In this document: one piece after another, positions 17,764 to 25,380 of the stretch | Numbering within the stretch: the first letter of the stretch is position 1 | Layout of the letters: each line of letters starts with the position of its first letter | DNA from: Streptomyces canus | Lineage (GTDB): Bacteria; Actinomycetota; Actinomycetes; Streptomycetales; Streptomycetaceae | DNA length: 64,000 bases | Direction of reading: 5' to 3' | NCBI RefSeq assembly: GCF_001514145.1 | Contig: NZ_KQ948669.1 | Location: forward strand, 124,001 to 188,000 | The notes under the pieces: model-generated | Seen by the model: the letters and a program-made list of their open reading frames with translations, nothing else | Databases searched by the model: none | What the model was told of the DNA's origin: nothing | Made by a program: the position numbers and the translations under genes

Positions 17764-18258
17764 ATGACCACCACCCCTGACTTCGCCACGTACATCGCCG
17801 GTCTTCCCCGGATCCTCGCCGGTGCCGCCGCCCTCTTCCGTGACGCCTCGGGCCGGGTCCTGCTCGTCGAGCCCAACTACCGTGAGGGCTGGGCGCTTCC
17901 GGGCGGCACGATCGAGTCCGACGAGGGCGAGACCCCGCGCCAGGGCGCGCGTCGCGAGACGCTCGAGGAGATCGGGCTCGACCGCGACCTCGGCCGGCTG
18001 CTCGCGGTGGACTGGGTGTACCGGCCGACCTGGCCGCCCCTGGTGGCCTACCTCTACGACGGCGGCATCCTCACCGAGGACGACCTCAAGTCGATCCGCC
18101 TCCAGGAGGAGGAGCTGCTGTCCTGGCGCCTCGTGCCGCACGAGGAGCTGGCCGAGTATCTGCCCGACGGCCTCGGCCGTCGGGTCCTGGCCGCGCTGGA
18201 CGTGCTGGCGGACGGGTCGGGGACGCTGGAGCTGGAGAACGGGCGCCGGGTGGGTTGA
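17764..18258 (+). CDS. Nudix hydrolase
   Basis: Protein of 164 residues, single Nudix domain. The box reads GGTIESDEGETPRQGARRETLEEIGL in pieces: GGTIES, then GETPRQGA, then RRETLEEIGL with the REx2EE metal ligands. Compared with the standard G-x5-E-x7-REUxEExGU box it has two extra residues between the glycines and the first acidic position. The substrate (ADP-ribose, nucleoside triphosphate or other) cannot be told from sequence; the ARH and Sir2 neighbours make ADP-ribose compounds plausible. Apparently leaderless. Confidence 0.88.
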   Translation: MTTTPDFATYIAGLPRILAGAAALFRDASGRVLLVEPNYREGWALPGGTIESDEGETPRQGARRETLEEIGLDRDLGRLLAVDWVYRPTWPPLVAYLYDGGILTEDDLKSIRLQEEELLSWRLVPHEELAEYLPDGLGRRVLAALDVLADGSGTLELENGRRVG

Positions 18259-18338
18259 TTCCAGCGCGCTGTCGGCGCTCATGCCTGCTCGCGCCCAGGC
18301 GGATGGATATCCGGTCGCCGCACCCGGATCACCCGTCC

Positions 18339-18344
18339 TACCCT
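18339..18344 (+). promoter_or_regulatory. -10 element giving a leaderless Sir2 mRNA
   Basis: TACCCT, the same hexamer as upstream of the Nudix gene, ends 7 nt before the ATG at 18352; no ribosome site is visible. Confidence 0.5.
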
Positions 18345-18351
18345 CGGCACC

Positions 18352-19089
18352 ATGACCAAGCCTCTCGTCGCGCTCCTCAGCGGCGCCGGAATCTCCACCG
18401 ACTCCGGGATCCCCGACTACCGTGGCCCGAACGGCCTGTGGCGGAAGGATCCCGAGGCCGAGAAGCTTGTGACGTACGACTACTACATGGGCGATCCGGA
18501 GATCCGCCGCCGCTCGTGGCAGATGCGGCGCGCGAACCGGACCCTGAAGGCCGAGCCCAACGCCGCGCACGTGGCGGTGGCCGAGCTGGAGAGGTCCGGG
18601 GTGCCGGTGCGGGTGATCACACAGAACGTGGACGGGCTGCACCAGCTCGCCGGGATGCCCGCCCGCAAGGTCCTCGAACTGCACGGCACCGCACGGCAGG
18701 TGGTGTGCACGAAGTGCCACGCCCGCGGACCGATGGAGGACGCCCTCGAACGCGTCGAGGCCGGCGAGGCGGATCCGCCGTGCCTGACCTGCGGCGGCAT
18801 CCTCAAGTCGGCGACCGTGATGTTCGGCGAGCGCCTCGACCCCGTCGTCATGGGCGAGGCCGTCGCCATCACCAAGGCCTGCCAGGTGTTCGTCGCCGTC
18901 GGCACCACCCTCCAGGTCCAGCCGGCTGCGGGTCTCGCGGGTGTCGCCGCCGACCACGGCGCCCGTCTCGTCATCGTCAACGCGGACCCGACACCGTACG
19001 ACGATCAGGCCGACGAGGTGATCCGCGAACCGATCGGCACGGCGCTGCCCGAACTCATGCACAGGATCAGGTCGTTCGGGGAGCTGTGA
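18352..19089 (+). CDS. cobB: NAD-dependent protein deacylase, Sir2 family
   Basis: Removes acetyl (or acyl) groups from lysines using NAD, releasing nicotinamide and O-acetyl-ADP-ribose. It has 245 residues. Visible: GAGISTDSGIPDYRG (10-24), TQNVDGLH (90-97), catalytic His111 in ELHGTA, zinc ligands Cys119, Cys122, Cys144 and Cys147, and the NAD loop VGTTLQVQPAAGL. Likely targets include acyl-CoA synthetases, as for other bacterial sirtuins. Leaderless start is supported by a TACCCT 7 nt upstream. Third gene of the ADP-ribose group. Confidence 0.94.
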   Translation: MTKPLVALLSGAGISTDSGIPDYRGPNGLWRKDPEAEKLVTYDYYMGDPEIRRRSWQMRRANRTLKAEPNAAHVAVAELERSGVPVRVITQNVDGLHQLAGMPARKVLELHGTARQVVCTKCHARGPMEDALERVEAGEADPPCLTCGGILKSATVMFGERLDPVVMGEAVAITKACQVFVAVGTTLQVQPAAGLAGVAADHGARLVIVNADPTPYDDQADEVIREPIGTALPELMHRIRSFGEL

Positions 19090-19105
19090 TCGATGCCGAG
19101 AGCTA

Positions 19106-19489
19106 CTACCCGATGGCATGGAGGACGGAGTCACCGATCGGCCCCAGCCAGGCCGCGAACGAGGACAGGGCTCCTGCGAGGGTCCCGCCGGCGGTGACGG
19201 CAGCGCCTGCCGCGGTCACCAGCCTGGTGATCTGCACCAGACGCTGGGCCATGGTGGTGCGATCAGGAGACGGGGAAGCGAGTTCGGCATCCAGGGACGC
19301 GACTTCGGCGTTCACCTGGCTCGCGACATCGGGCGGGAGGGCCAGGCGGTCGAGTTCCGAACGCAGCAGACCGAGCATGGCACGCGGATCCGTGGCCATC
19401 GCGAATTGTCCGTGCTGGCCACCGTGAATGGTCTGGTCACCAGCGACGTTGTTGATGTTGCCCTGTTGGCTGCCGATATTGAAGCTCAC
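19106..19489 (-). CDS. small protein with amyloid-like NNVAGDQ motif and hydrophobic C-terminus
   Basis: About 127 residues from the GTG at 19489 (AGGGG site 8 nt upstream, gene begins 20 bp after the FHA gene). The N-terminus VSFNIGSQQGNINNVAGDQ, then TIHGGQHGQ, is rich in Gly, Asn and Gln and matches a segment of the upstream FHA protein. Residues 35-85 are helical and charged; 90-127 are hydrophobic, Gly/Ala-rich (LVTAAGAAVTAGGTLAGAL) and could enter membranes. I do not recognise a named family. Short homotypic motifs like this are known in bacterial and fungal amyloid signalling, where they recruit a membrane-active effector; that role here is inference. Confidence 0.6.
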   Translation of the reverse strand: MSFNIGSQQGNINNVAGDQTIHGGQHGQFAMATDPRAMLGLLRSELDRLALPPDVASQVNAEVASLDAELASPSPDRTTMAQRLVQITRLVTAAGAAVTAGGTLAGALSSFAAWLGPIGDSVLHAIG

Positions 19490-19509
19490 TGGATGTCCCC
19501 TCGCCTGAA

Positions 19510-20298
19510 TCAATGGCGGCGCACGGCCGCGTCGAACGAGCGTTGACGGGATGCGGCGATGACGTGCATCACCAGCCCGGTCATCATCAGGACCGTGCCG
19601 ACGCCGGCGGCTGCCCAGCCGAGAAGGAACACCGGAAAGCCACCGATCTCCGTGCCGAACATATCTCCCGGGTCGGGCCATTCATTGGGATCCTCAGACA
19701 CGGGATCCCCGATATGACCCATGAAGCGCAGAATTCCATAGGCGAAGACAGCGAAGCCGATCAAGAAGAGCACGAAACCGAACAGAATGATTCTTCGCGC
19801 TCTCGTGCGAGCTGCCGCGATCTGCCGGAGAAAGCTCTCCTGCCTTTGATCGACATACTGGTGCCCACCCACATTGTTGATGTGGGCACCGTACTGCTGA
19901 CCCACATCGAATCGCGGGGCACTGTTCACTTCCGGCATCAGGACGGTGCCCTGTTCGGCTTCGCGCTCTTGCGGAGCACTGCCGGGCCATTCGTAACGAA
20001 TGCTGACGCTCCCCAAGGTGAGGACATCCCCGTCGTGCAGCGTCTGTGGGGCGGCGAGAGGACGATCGTTCACCGAAGTGCCGTTGGCGGAACCGAGGTC
20101 TTCCAAGACCACGTTCGCTCCCGAACGACTCAGGATTGCGTGTCTGCCGCTCACATACGGATCGTCTATCCGAATGTCACAGCCGGGATCCCGGCCGAGG
20201 ACCGACCTGGCAGCGGACAGACGGAGAGGGGATCCATTCAGGTGCGATGGATGAATGAACGTGAGCTGGGGACCGGAGCGATCTGGATAACTCGCCAT
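19510..20298 (-). CDS. FHA-domain membrane protein with amyloid-like motif
   Basis: Protein of 262 residues from the ATG at 20298. FHA domain at about 12-105: LGRDPGCDIRI, VSGRHAILSR and DLGSANGTSVND carry the phosphothreonine-binding Gly-Arg, Ser/His and Asn. Then RFDVGQQYGAHINNVGGHQ (about 131-149), nearly the same pattern as the N-terminus of the next gene. A basic helix and two membrane segments follow (about 170-195 and 222-250) with an acidic loop between. Base composition is visibly less G+C-rich than flanking genes, which hints at acquisition. The FHA domain would read phosphorylation by a Ser/Thr kinase encoded elsewhere. Confidence 0.8.
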   Translation of the reverse strand: MASYPDRSGPQLTFIHPSHLNGSPLRLSAARSVLGRDPGCDIRIDDPYVSGRHAILSRSGANVVLEDLGSANGTSVNDRPLAAPQTLHDGDVLTLGSVSIRYEWPGSAPQEREAEQGTVLMPEVNSAPRFDVGQQYGAHINNVGGHQYVDQRQESFLRQIAAARTRARRIILFGFVLFLIGFAVFAYGILRFMGHIGDPVSEDPNEWPDPGDMFGTEIGGFPVFLLGWAAAGVGTVLMMTGLVMHVIAASRQRSFDAAVRRH

Positions 20299-20413
20299 GA
20301 TCCCACCCCCGTGAGAACTAGACGGAGGAACCATTTTATCCGCGGCGGTATATCAATAACCCGCGCAGAGCCTGTCATTCATCACCATAATACACCGCGA
20401 AGTAGGAGAGTGC

Positions 20414-20908
20414 ATGCCCGAGCTGAAGCGGCTGCGCGCCGAACACGCCCCGGCGGTCCTGGCCTTCGAGTTGGTCAACCGCGCCTTTTTCGCCGCGTCC
20501 GTCACCGACCGCGGCGATGCCTTCTTCGACCGGTTCGACGAGCGGTTCAACGCCTTGCTGGTCGAGCAGGAGACCGGCCTCTGCGCCTTTCACGTGCTGC
20601 TCGCCGAGGACGGCTCGGTACTCGGCCGGTTCAACCTCGTCGACATCGAGAACGGCACCGCGGACCTCGGTTACCGGGTCGCGCAACACGCCACCGGCCG
20701 CGGGGTGGCGACGGCGACGGTCCGCGAGCTGTGCCCTCTCGCGGCAACCCGGTACCGGCTGGACACCCTGTGCGCGGCCACCAGCCACGAGAACATCGCG
20801 TCCCAGAGGGTGCTGGCCAAGGCGGGCTTCACCCCGGCCGGCCCGGCGGACCCGGCCGACCTCGGCGGCAAGACCGGCATCCGGTACCGACGGGACCTGC
20901 GCGGCTGA
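20414..20908 (+). CDS. GNAT-family N-acetyltransferase (RimJ/RimL type)
   Basis: Protein of 164 residues. The acetyl-CoA loop is QHATGRGVATATV, preceded by ADLGYRV; the C-terminal ATSHENIASQRVLAKAGF is the usual RimJ/RimL end. Substrate unknown: could acetylate ribosomal protein termini or a small amine. The ATG has GGAGAG 4 nt upstream. The shared 115-bp divergent region with the FHA gene is locally A+T-rich (about 20330-20410) and probably holds both promoters. Confidence 0.87.
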   Translation: MPELKRLRAEHAPAVLAFELVNRAFFAASVTDRGDAFFDRFDERFNALLVEQETGLCAFHVLLAEDGSVLGRFNLVDIENGTADLGYRVAQHATGRGVATATVRELCPLAATRYRLDTLCAATSHENIASQRVLAKAGFTPAGPADPADLGGKTGIRYRRDLRG

Positions 20909-20942
20909 GGGTCGCTCGGCACGGGGAAGCACCGGGTACCGG

Positions 20943-21425
20943 TCAGAACAGCGCCGCCCCGCGCTCGAAGTCCAGCAACCGCTGCTTGCGTTCCAGTCCG
21001 CCGCCGTAGCCCGTGAGGCTGCCGTCCGCGCCGACCACACGGTGGCAGGGGACGATGATGCCGATCGGGTTCCTGCCGTTGGCGAGGCCGACCGCGCGGG
21101 AGGCCTTGGGGTTGCCGAGGGCGTCGGCGAGTTCGCCGTAGGTGCGGGTCTCGCCGTGCGGGATCCGGCGGAGTTGTTCCCAGACCCTGCGCTGGAAGGC
21201 CGTTCCGTGCAGGCTCACTTCCAGGGTGAACTCCTTCAACTCGCCCTCGAAGTAGGCCGTCAGCTGGTCCTCGGCTTCCTTGGACCAGCCGTCGTCCGGC
21301 TCGCCGAAGGTCTTCTCGGGTGGGCGGTGGCGTTGGTCGGTCATGTAGAGGCCGCACAGGACGCCGTCGTCGGCGACGAGGGTCAGGGGGCCGTAGGGGC
21401 TGTCGATCACGGTGTGCTGTTTCAC
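20943..21425 (-). CDS. ogt: methylated-DNA--protein-cysteine methyltransferase
   Basis: Suicide repair of O6-alkylguanine. It has 160 residues; active site IVPCHRVV with acceptor Cys127, helix FQRRVWEQLRRIPHGETRTYGELA, and Asn/Arg finger region GLANGRNP. It begins 9 bp after the Ada-AlkA fusion gene on the same strand, so both would be induced together by alkylation. Confidence 0.95.
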   Translation of the reverse strand: MKQHTVIDSPYGPLTLVADDGVLCGLYMTDQRHRPPEKTFGEPDDGWSKEAEDQLTAYFEGELKEFTLEVSLHGTAFQRRVWEQLRRIPHGETRTYGELADALGNPKASRAVGLANGRNPIGIIVPCHRVVGADGSLTGYGGGLERKQRLLDFERGAALF

Positions 21426-21434
21426 TGGACGTCC

Positions 21435-22916
21435 TTATACGGGCAGGAAGTTGATCGGGTGGCTGTCGGTCGCCCACAGGTACTGGACCGCGTAGGCCCG
21501 CCAGGGCCGCCAGGCCGCCGCCCGGGCCGTCAGCGCGGCCGGGGTGGAGGGAAGGCCCAACTCCTGGGCCGCGCGGCGGATTCCGAGGTCGGTGGGGAGG
21601 AAGGCGTCCGGGTCACCGAGGGCGCGCATGGCGATGACGTCGACCGTCCAGGGACCGAAGCCGGGGAGGCCGAGAAGGCGGGTCCGGGTCTCGGTCCAGT
21701 CGGTCTCCACCCCCAACTGGAGGGTTCCCTCGGCCAGTTCGCCGACCAGGGTGGTGAAGGTCGTGCGGCGGGTGCGGGGCATCGCGAGTGCGGCGGGGTC
21801 CACCGCGGCCAGTGCCTCGGGAGACGGGAAGAGGTGCGTCAGGCCGCCCTCGGGGTCGTCGACCGGTTCACCGTGGGCCGTGACCAGGCGTGCCGCGTGA
21901 GTGCGGGCCGCCGCCGTGGAGACCTGCTGGCCCAGCACGGCGCGTACGGCGAACTCCGCCTCGTCGACCGTACGGGGGACGCGTCGGCCTGGCGCCTTGT
22001 CCACCAGGGGCGCCAGGAGCGGGTCCGTGCGCAGCAGGTCGTCGATCGCGACGGGATCGGCGTCCAGGTCGAGCATGCGGCGGCAGCGGCTGATGGCGAC
22101 GGTCAGGTCGCGCAGGTCGCTCAGCATCAACCGGCAGGCGATGTGGTCGGGCCGGGGCGTGAGGGCCACGATGCCGTGTCCGTACGGAAGCCGCAGCGTG
22201 CGTCGGTACGTACCGTCCCGCCACTCCTCCACCCCCGGGACGGCGGTGGCCGCGAGGTGGCCGAAGAGGTTGTCGGGGTTGAGGGGGACGCGGAACGGCA
22301 GGCGCAGGGACAGGAAGCCGGGGCTGTCCGGCGCGGACTTCTTCGCGGCGCGCGTGCGCAGGTCGCTCGGCGAGAGCGCGAAGACCTCGCGCACGGTGTC
22401 GTTGAAGGTGCGGATCGCGGAGAAGCCGGCCGCGAAGGCGATGTCCGCCATCGGGAGGGCGGTCGTCTCGATGAGGATCCTCGCCGTCTGGGCGCGCTGG
22501 GCCCGGGCGAGGGCGAGCGGGCCCGCACCGAGCTCGGCGAGCAGTTGGCGTTCGATCTGCCGGGCGCTGTAGCCGAGCCGGGCGGCGAGGCCGGGCACGC
22601 CCTCGCGGTCGACGACGCCGTCGGCGATCAGCCGCATCGCACGGGCCACGAGGTCGGCGCGCTGGTTCCACTCCGGGGAACCAGGGCTGGTGTCGGGCCG
22701 GCACCGCTTGCAGGCCCGGAAACCCGCCTGCTGGCAGGCGGCCGCGCTGGGATAGAAGGTCATGTTCTGGGGCTTGGGCGGTACGACCGGACAGCTCGGC
22801 CGGCAGTAGATGCGGGTCGTCAGGACCGCCGTGAAGAACCATCCGTCGAACCGTGCGTCCTTGGACTGCACGGCACGCACACAGCGCTCGGTCTCGGTGT
22901 ACATCCCCGTCTGCAT
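21435..22916 (-). CDS. Ada/AlkA fusion: methylphosphotriester sensor, AraC HTH and 3-methyladenine glycosylase
   Basis: Three domains in 493 residues. N-terminal Ada zinc domain: Cys38, Cys42 (YCRPSCP), Cys69 and Cys72 (CKRC), the same numbering as E. coli Ada, which supports the ATG at 22916; GTG 22934 and ATG 22904 are alternatives. AraC-type HTH at about 85-185 (LAARLGYSARQIERQL; FAAGFSAIRTFNDTVREVF). C-terminal AlkA fold from about 200, with helix-hairpin-helix LLGLPGFGPWTVDVIAMRAL and catalytic Asp443 in FLPTDLG. Cys38 is predicted to take methyl from DNA phosphotriesters and switch the protein to an activator of this operon. Confidence 0.93.
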   Translation of the reverse strand: MQTGMYTETERCVRAVQSKDARFDGWFFTAVLTTRIYCRPSCPVVPPKPQNMTFYPSAAACQQAGFRACKRCRPDTSPGSPEWNQRADLVARAMRLIADGVVDREGVPGLAARLGYSARQIERQLLAELGAGPLALARAQRAQTARILIETTALPMADIAFAAGFSAIRTFNDTVREVFALSPSDLRTRAAKKSAPDSPGFLSLRLPFRVPLNPDNLFGHLAATAVPGVEEWRDGTYRRTLRLPYGHGIVALTPRPDHIACRLMLSDLRDLTVAISRCRRMLDLDADPVAIDDLLRTDPLLAPLVDKAPGRRVPRTVDEAEFAVRAVLGQQVSTAAARTHAARLVTAHGEPVDDPEGGLTHLFPSPEALAAVDPAALAMPRTRRTTFTTLVGELAEGTLQLGVETDWTETRTRLLGLPGFGPWTVDVIAMRALGDPDAFLPTDLGIRRAAQELGLPSTPAALTARAAAWRPWRAYAVQYLWATDSHPINFLPV

Positions 22917-22965
22917 GCGTCCAGCATCGGCCACCGGCCGGGCCCGGGCTGGCGAGAATCCGACA

Positions 22966-24960
22966 TCAACCTCGCGTGCCCTGGACCGGCACCTGGCCCG
23001 ATCGCCACGCGGACTCGCGCAGCAGCCGCAGTCCGTTGAGGCCGACGAGGACCGTGGAGCCCTCGTGCCCCGCGACGCCGAGCGGGAGCGGGAGGTGGCC
23101 GAGGAGGTCCCACAGGACGAGTCCGGTGATGAAGGTACCCGCGATCACCAGGTTCTGGACGACCAGCCGGCGGGCGGCCCGGGACAGCCGAACGACCGAA
23201 GGGACGGTCGTGAGCTCGTCCCGTACGACGACCGCGTCCGCCGTCTCCAGCGCGAGGTCCGAACCCGCACGGCCCATGGCGAGGCCGGAGTGGGCGGCGG
23301 CGAGCGCGGGCGCGTCGTTGACGCCGTCCCCGACGAACAGCACCTTGCGCCCGGCGTCCTGAAGCTGTCGTACGGCGTCCACCTTGCCCTCGGGCAGCAG
23401 GTCCGCGCGGACGTCCACCAGGCCGGTGGCCTCGGCGACCCGCGCGGCCGCCCGGGCGTTGTCACCGGTGAGCAGGACGGGAGCCGTGCCGGTCAGGGCG
23501 GTGAGCGCGGCGGTGGTGGCGGGGGCGTGAGGGCGCAGGCGGTCGGTGAGGGCGAGGGTGCCGAGGGGGACGCCGTCGCCGGTCACCAGGACGACGGTGT
23601 CGCCGTCCTCGGTGCCGGGGACGCCGGTCGCATCGGCATCGGGACCGAGATCCACGCTGCCGGTCACCGGGTCACCCGCGCGCCCGACCCCGGTCACTCG
23701 CCCCCCGACCACCGCCGTCACCCCGCGCCCGGGCACGGCGGCGAAGTCCCGCGCGTCCGCAATCCGCAGCCCCCGCTCCCGCGCCGCCCTCACCACCGCA
23801 CGCCCCAGCGGATGCTCGCTGGGGTGCTCGGCCGCGGCGGCCAGCGCGAGAAGGGCGTCCGGAGTCAGCCCGGAGCCCGGCAGCGGCCGTACGGCCGAGA
23901 CCTCCGGTGTCCCCTCCGTCAGCGTCCCCGTCTTGTCGAGGGCTACGGCGTCCACCTCGCCCAGCCGCTCCATCGCCACCGCCGACTTGACCAGGACGCC
24001 GTGCCGCCCGGCGTTGGCGATGGCGGACAGCAGGGGCGGCATCGTCGCGAGGACCACCGCGCACGGCGAGGCGACGATCATGAAGGTCATCGCGCGCAGC
24101 AACGCGTCGGTGAGGCCGGCGCCGAAGATCAGCGGCACGCCGAACACGGCGAGCGTGGCGGTCACCATCCCCAGCGCGTACCGCTGCTCGACCTTCTCGA
24201 TGAACAACTGTGTCGGCGCCTTGGTGCGGGAGGCCTCCTCGACCAGGGTCACGATGCGGGCGATCACGGAGTCGGCGGGGTCGCGCTCGACGCGGACGCG
24301 CAGCACGCCGGTGCCGTTGAGGGTGCCGGCGAAGACCTCGTCGCCGGGGCCCTTGGTGACCGGGAGGGGTTCGCCGGTGATGGTGGCCTGGTCGGCCTCG
24401 CTCGCCCCGTCCAGGACCCGTCCGTCCGCGCCGATGCGCTCGCCCGGCCGGATCAACAGGACGTCCCCCACGGCGAGTTCACTCGTCGGGACCGGTTCCT
24501 CGCCGTGCTCCGTCACCCGGGTCGCCATCGAGGGCGCGAGATCGAGCAGGCCGCGTACCGAGTCGGCGGTGCGGGCGGTGGCCAGTGCCTCCAGCGCACC
24601 GGACGTGGCGAAGATGACGATCAGCAGGGCGCCGTCCCGGACCTGTCCGATCGCGGCCGCGCCCAGCGCGGCGACGATCATCAGCAGGTCGACGTCCAGA
24701 GTTCTGCCGCGCAGCGCCCTGAGCCCCTCGAGGGCCGGCTCCCAGCCGCCGGTGACATAGGCGACCGCGTACAGCGGACCGTACGCCCACCACGGCAGGC
24801 CACCGAGGTCCAGGGCGAGGGCCACCAGGAAGGCGACGGTCGACGCCAGCGCCCAGCGGGCCTCGGGCAGTGCCAGGACGCGGGTGCGGCGGCGGGGTGC
24901 CTGGCGGGCGGGCGAGGGGACACGAACGGGGGTGAGGGTCGTGGACACCGGGACCACCAT
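22966..24960 (-). CDS. P1B-type heavy-metal-exporting ATPase (P1B-4-like)
   Basis: About 664 residues from the ATG at 24960 (ATG 24972 is in frame but lies inside the operator). No N-terminal metal-binding domain. Membrane metal site SPC with Cys300; phosphorylated Asp342 in DKTGTLTEG; TGEPLPVTKG actuator motif; HP motif SEHPLGRA; GDGVNDAP hinge; and His632-Glu-Gly-Ser-Thr in the last pair of segments. SPC plus HEG(G/S)T and a missing N-terminal domain mark the P1B-4 group, which moves Co, Zn, Cd or Fe rather than Cu. Divergent from an SmtB-type sensor and separated from it by a palindromic operator. Confidence 0.9.
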   Translation of the reverse strand: MVVPVSTTLTPVRVPSPARQAPRRRTRVLALPEARWALASTVAFLVALALDLGGLPWWAYGPLYAVAYVTGGWEPALEGLRALRGRTLDVDLLMIVAALGAAAIGQVRDGALLIVIFATSGALEALATARTADSVRGLLDLAPSMATRVTEHGEEPVPTSELAVGDVLLIRPGERIGADGRVLDGASEADQATITGEPLPVTKGPGDEVFAGTLNGTGVLRVRVERDPADSVIARIVTLVEEASRTKAPTQLFIEKVEQRYALGMVTATLAVFGVPLIFGAGLTDALLRAMTFMIVASPCAVVLATMPPLLSAIANAGRHGVLVKSAVAMERLGEVDAVALDKTGTLTEGTPEVSAVRPLPGSGLTPDALLALAAAAEHPSEHPLGRAVVRAARERGLRIADARDFAAVPGRGVTAVVGGRVTGVGRAGDPVTGSVDLGPDADATGVPGTEDGDTVVLVTGDGVPLGTLALTDRLRPHAPATTAALTALTGTAPVLLTGDNARAAARVAEATGLVDVRADLLPEGKVDAVRQLQDAGRKVLFVGDGVNDAPALAAAHSGLAMGRAGSDLALETADAVVVRDELTTVPSVVRLSRAARRLVVQNLVIAGTFITGLVLWDLLGHLPLPLGVAGHEGSTVLVGLNGLRLLRESAWRSGQVPVQGTRG

Positions 24961-24967
24961 ACAGGAA

Positions 24968-24997
24968 CACATGAAGACTCGTTCATCTGTTCATGTG
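24968..24997. promoter_or_regulatory. candidate SmtB/ArsR operator
   Basis: Perfect 8-bp arms CACATGAA (24968-24975) and TTCATGTG (24990-24997) around 14 bp that contain another TTCAT. It covers the ATPase 5' end and the likely -35 of the sensor gene, so one bound dimer could block both directions. Confidence 0.6.
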
Positions 24998-25004
24998 CGG
25001 TGGG

Positions 25005-25010
25005 TAAGAT
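25005..25010 (+). promoter_or_regulatory. -10 element giving a leaderless sensor mRNA
   Basis: TAAGAT ends 7 nt before the ATG at 25018; a weak -35 (TTCATC, 24982-24987) lies 17 bp upstream, inside the operator. Confidence 0.5.
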
Positions 25011-25017
25011 ACCGCCC

Positions 25018-25380
25018 ATGGGTCATGGAGCCGTCACCACCGCGCAGGAAACCGCCGAGCGCGTACGTCTGGACACGGCCAACGTGGCGAAGGTGGCCAC
25101 CACCCTCCAGGCCCTGTCCACCCCCTCCCGGCTGCTGATCCTCGCGAGGCTGCGCGAAGGACCGCTGCCGGCCACGGAGCTGGCCGCCGAGGTGGGCATG
25201 GAGCAGTCGGCGTGCTCGCACCAGTTGCGGCTGCTGCGCAACCTGGGGCTCGTCGTGGGCGAGCGCCAGGGCCGGTCGGTGGTGTACGCACTGCACGACC
25301 ACCATGTCGCCGAGCTGCTCGACCAGGCCGTGTACCACGTCGAACACCTACGGCTCGGACTCAGTGACGCCACCGAGTGA
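25018..25380 (+). CDS. SmtB/ArsR-family metal-sensing repressor
   Basis: Protein of 120 residues with a winged helix: ALSTPSRLLILARLREG, then ATELAAEVGMEQSACSHQLRLLRNLGLV and the wing GERQGRSVVYAL. The C-terminal helix carries Asp94-x-His96-x10-His107-x2-His110, exactly the alpha-5 zinc/cobalt site pattern of CzrA. It would dissociate from the divergent operator when loaded with Zn(II) or Co(II) and release the ATPase and MFS genes. The MFS gene starts inside its 3' end. Confidence 0.92.
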   Translation: MGHGAVTTAQETAERVRLDTANVAKVATTLQALSTPSRLLILARLREGPLPATELAAEVGMEQSACSHQLRLLRNLGLVVGERQGRSVVYALHDHHVAELLDQAVYHVEHLRLGLSDATE

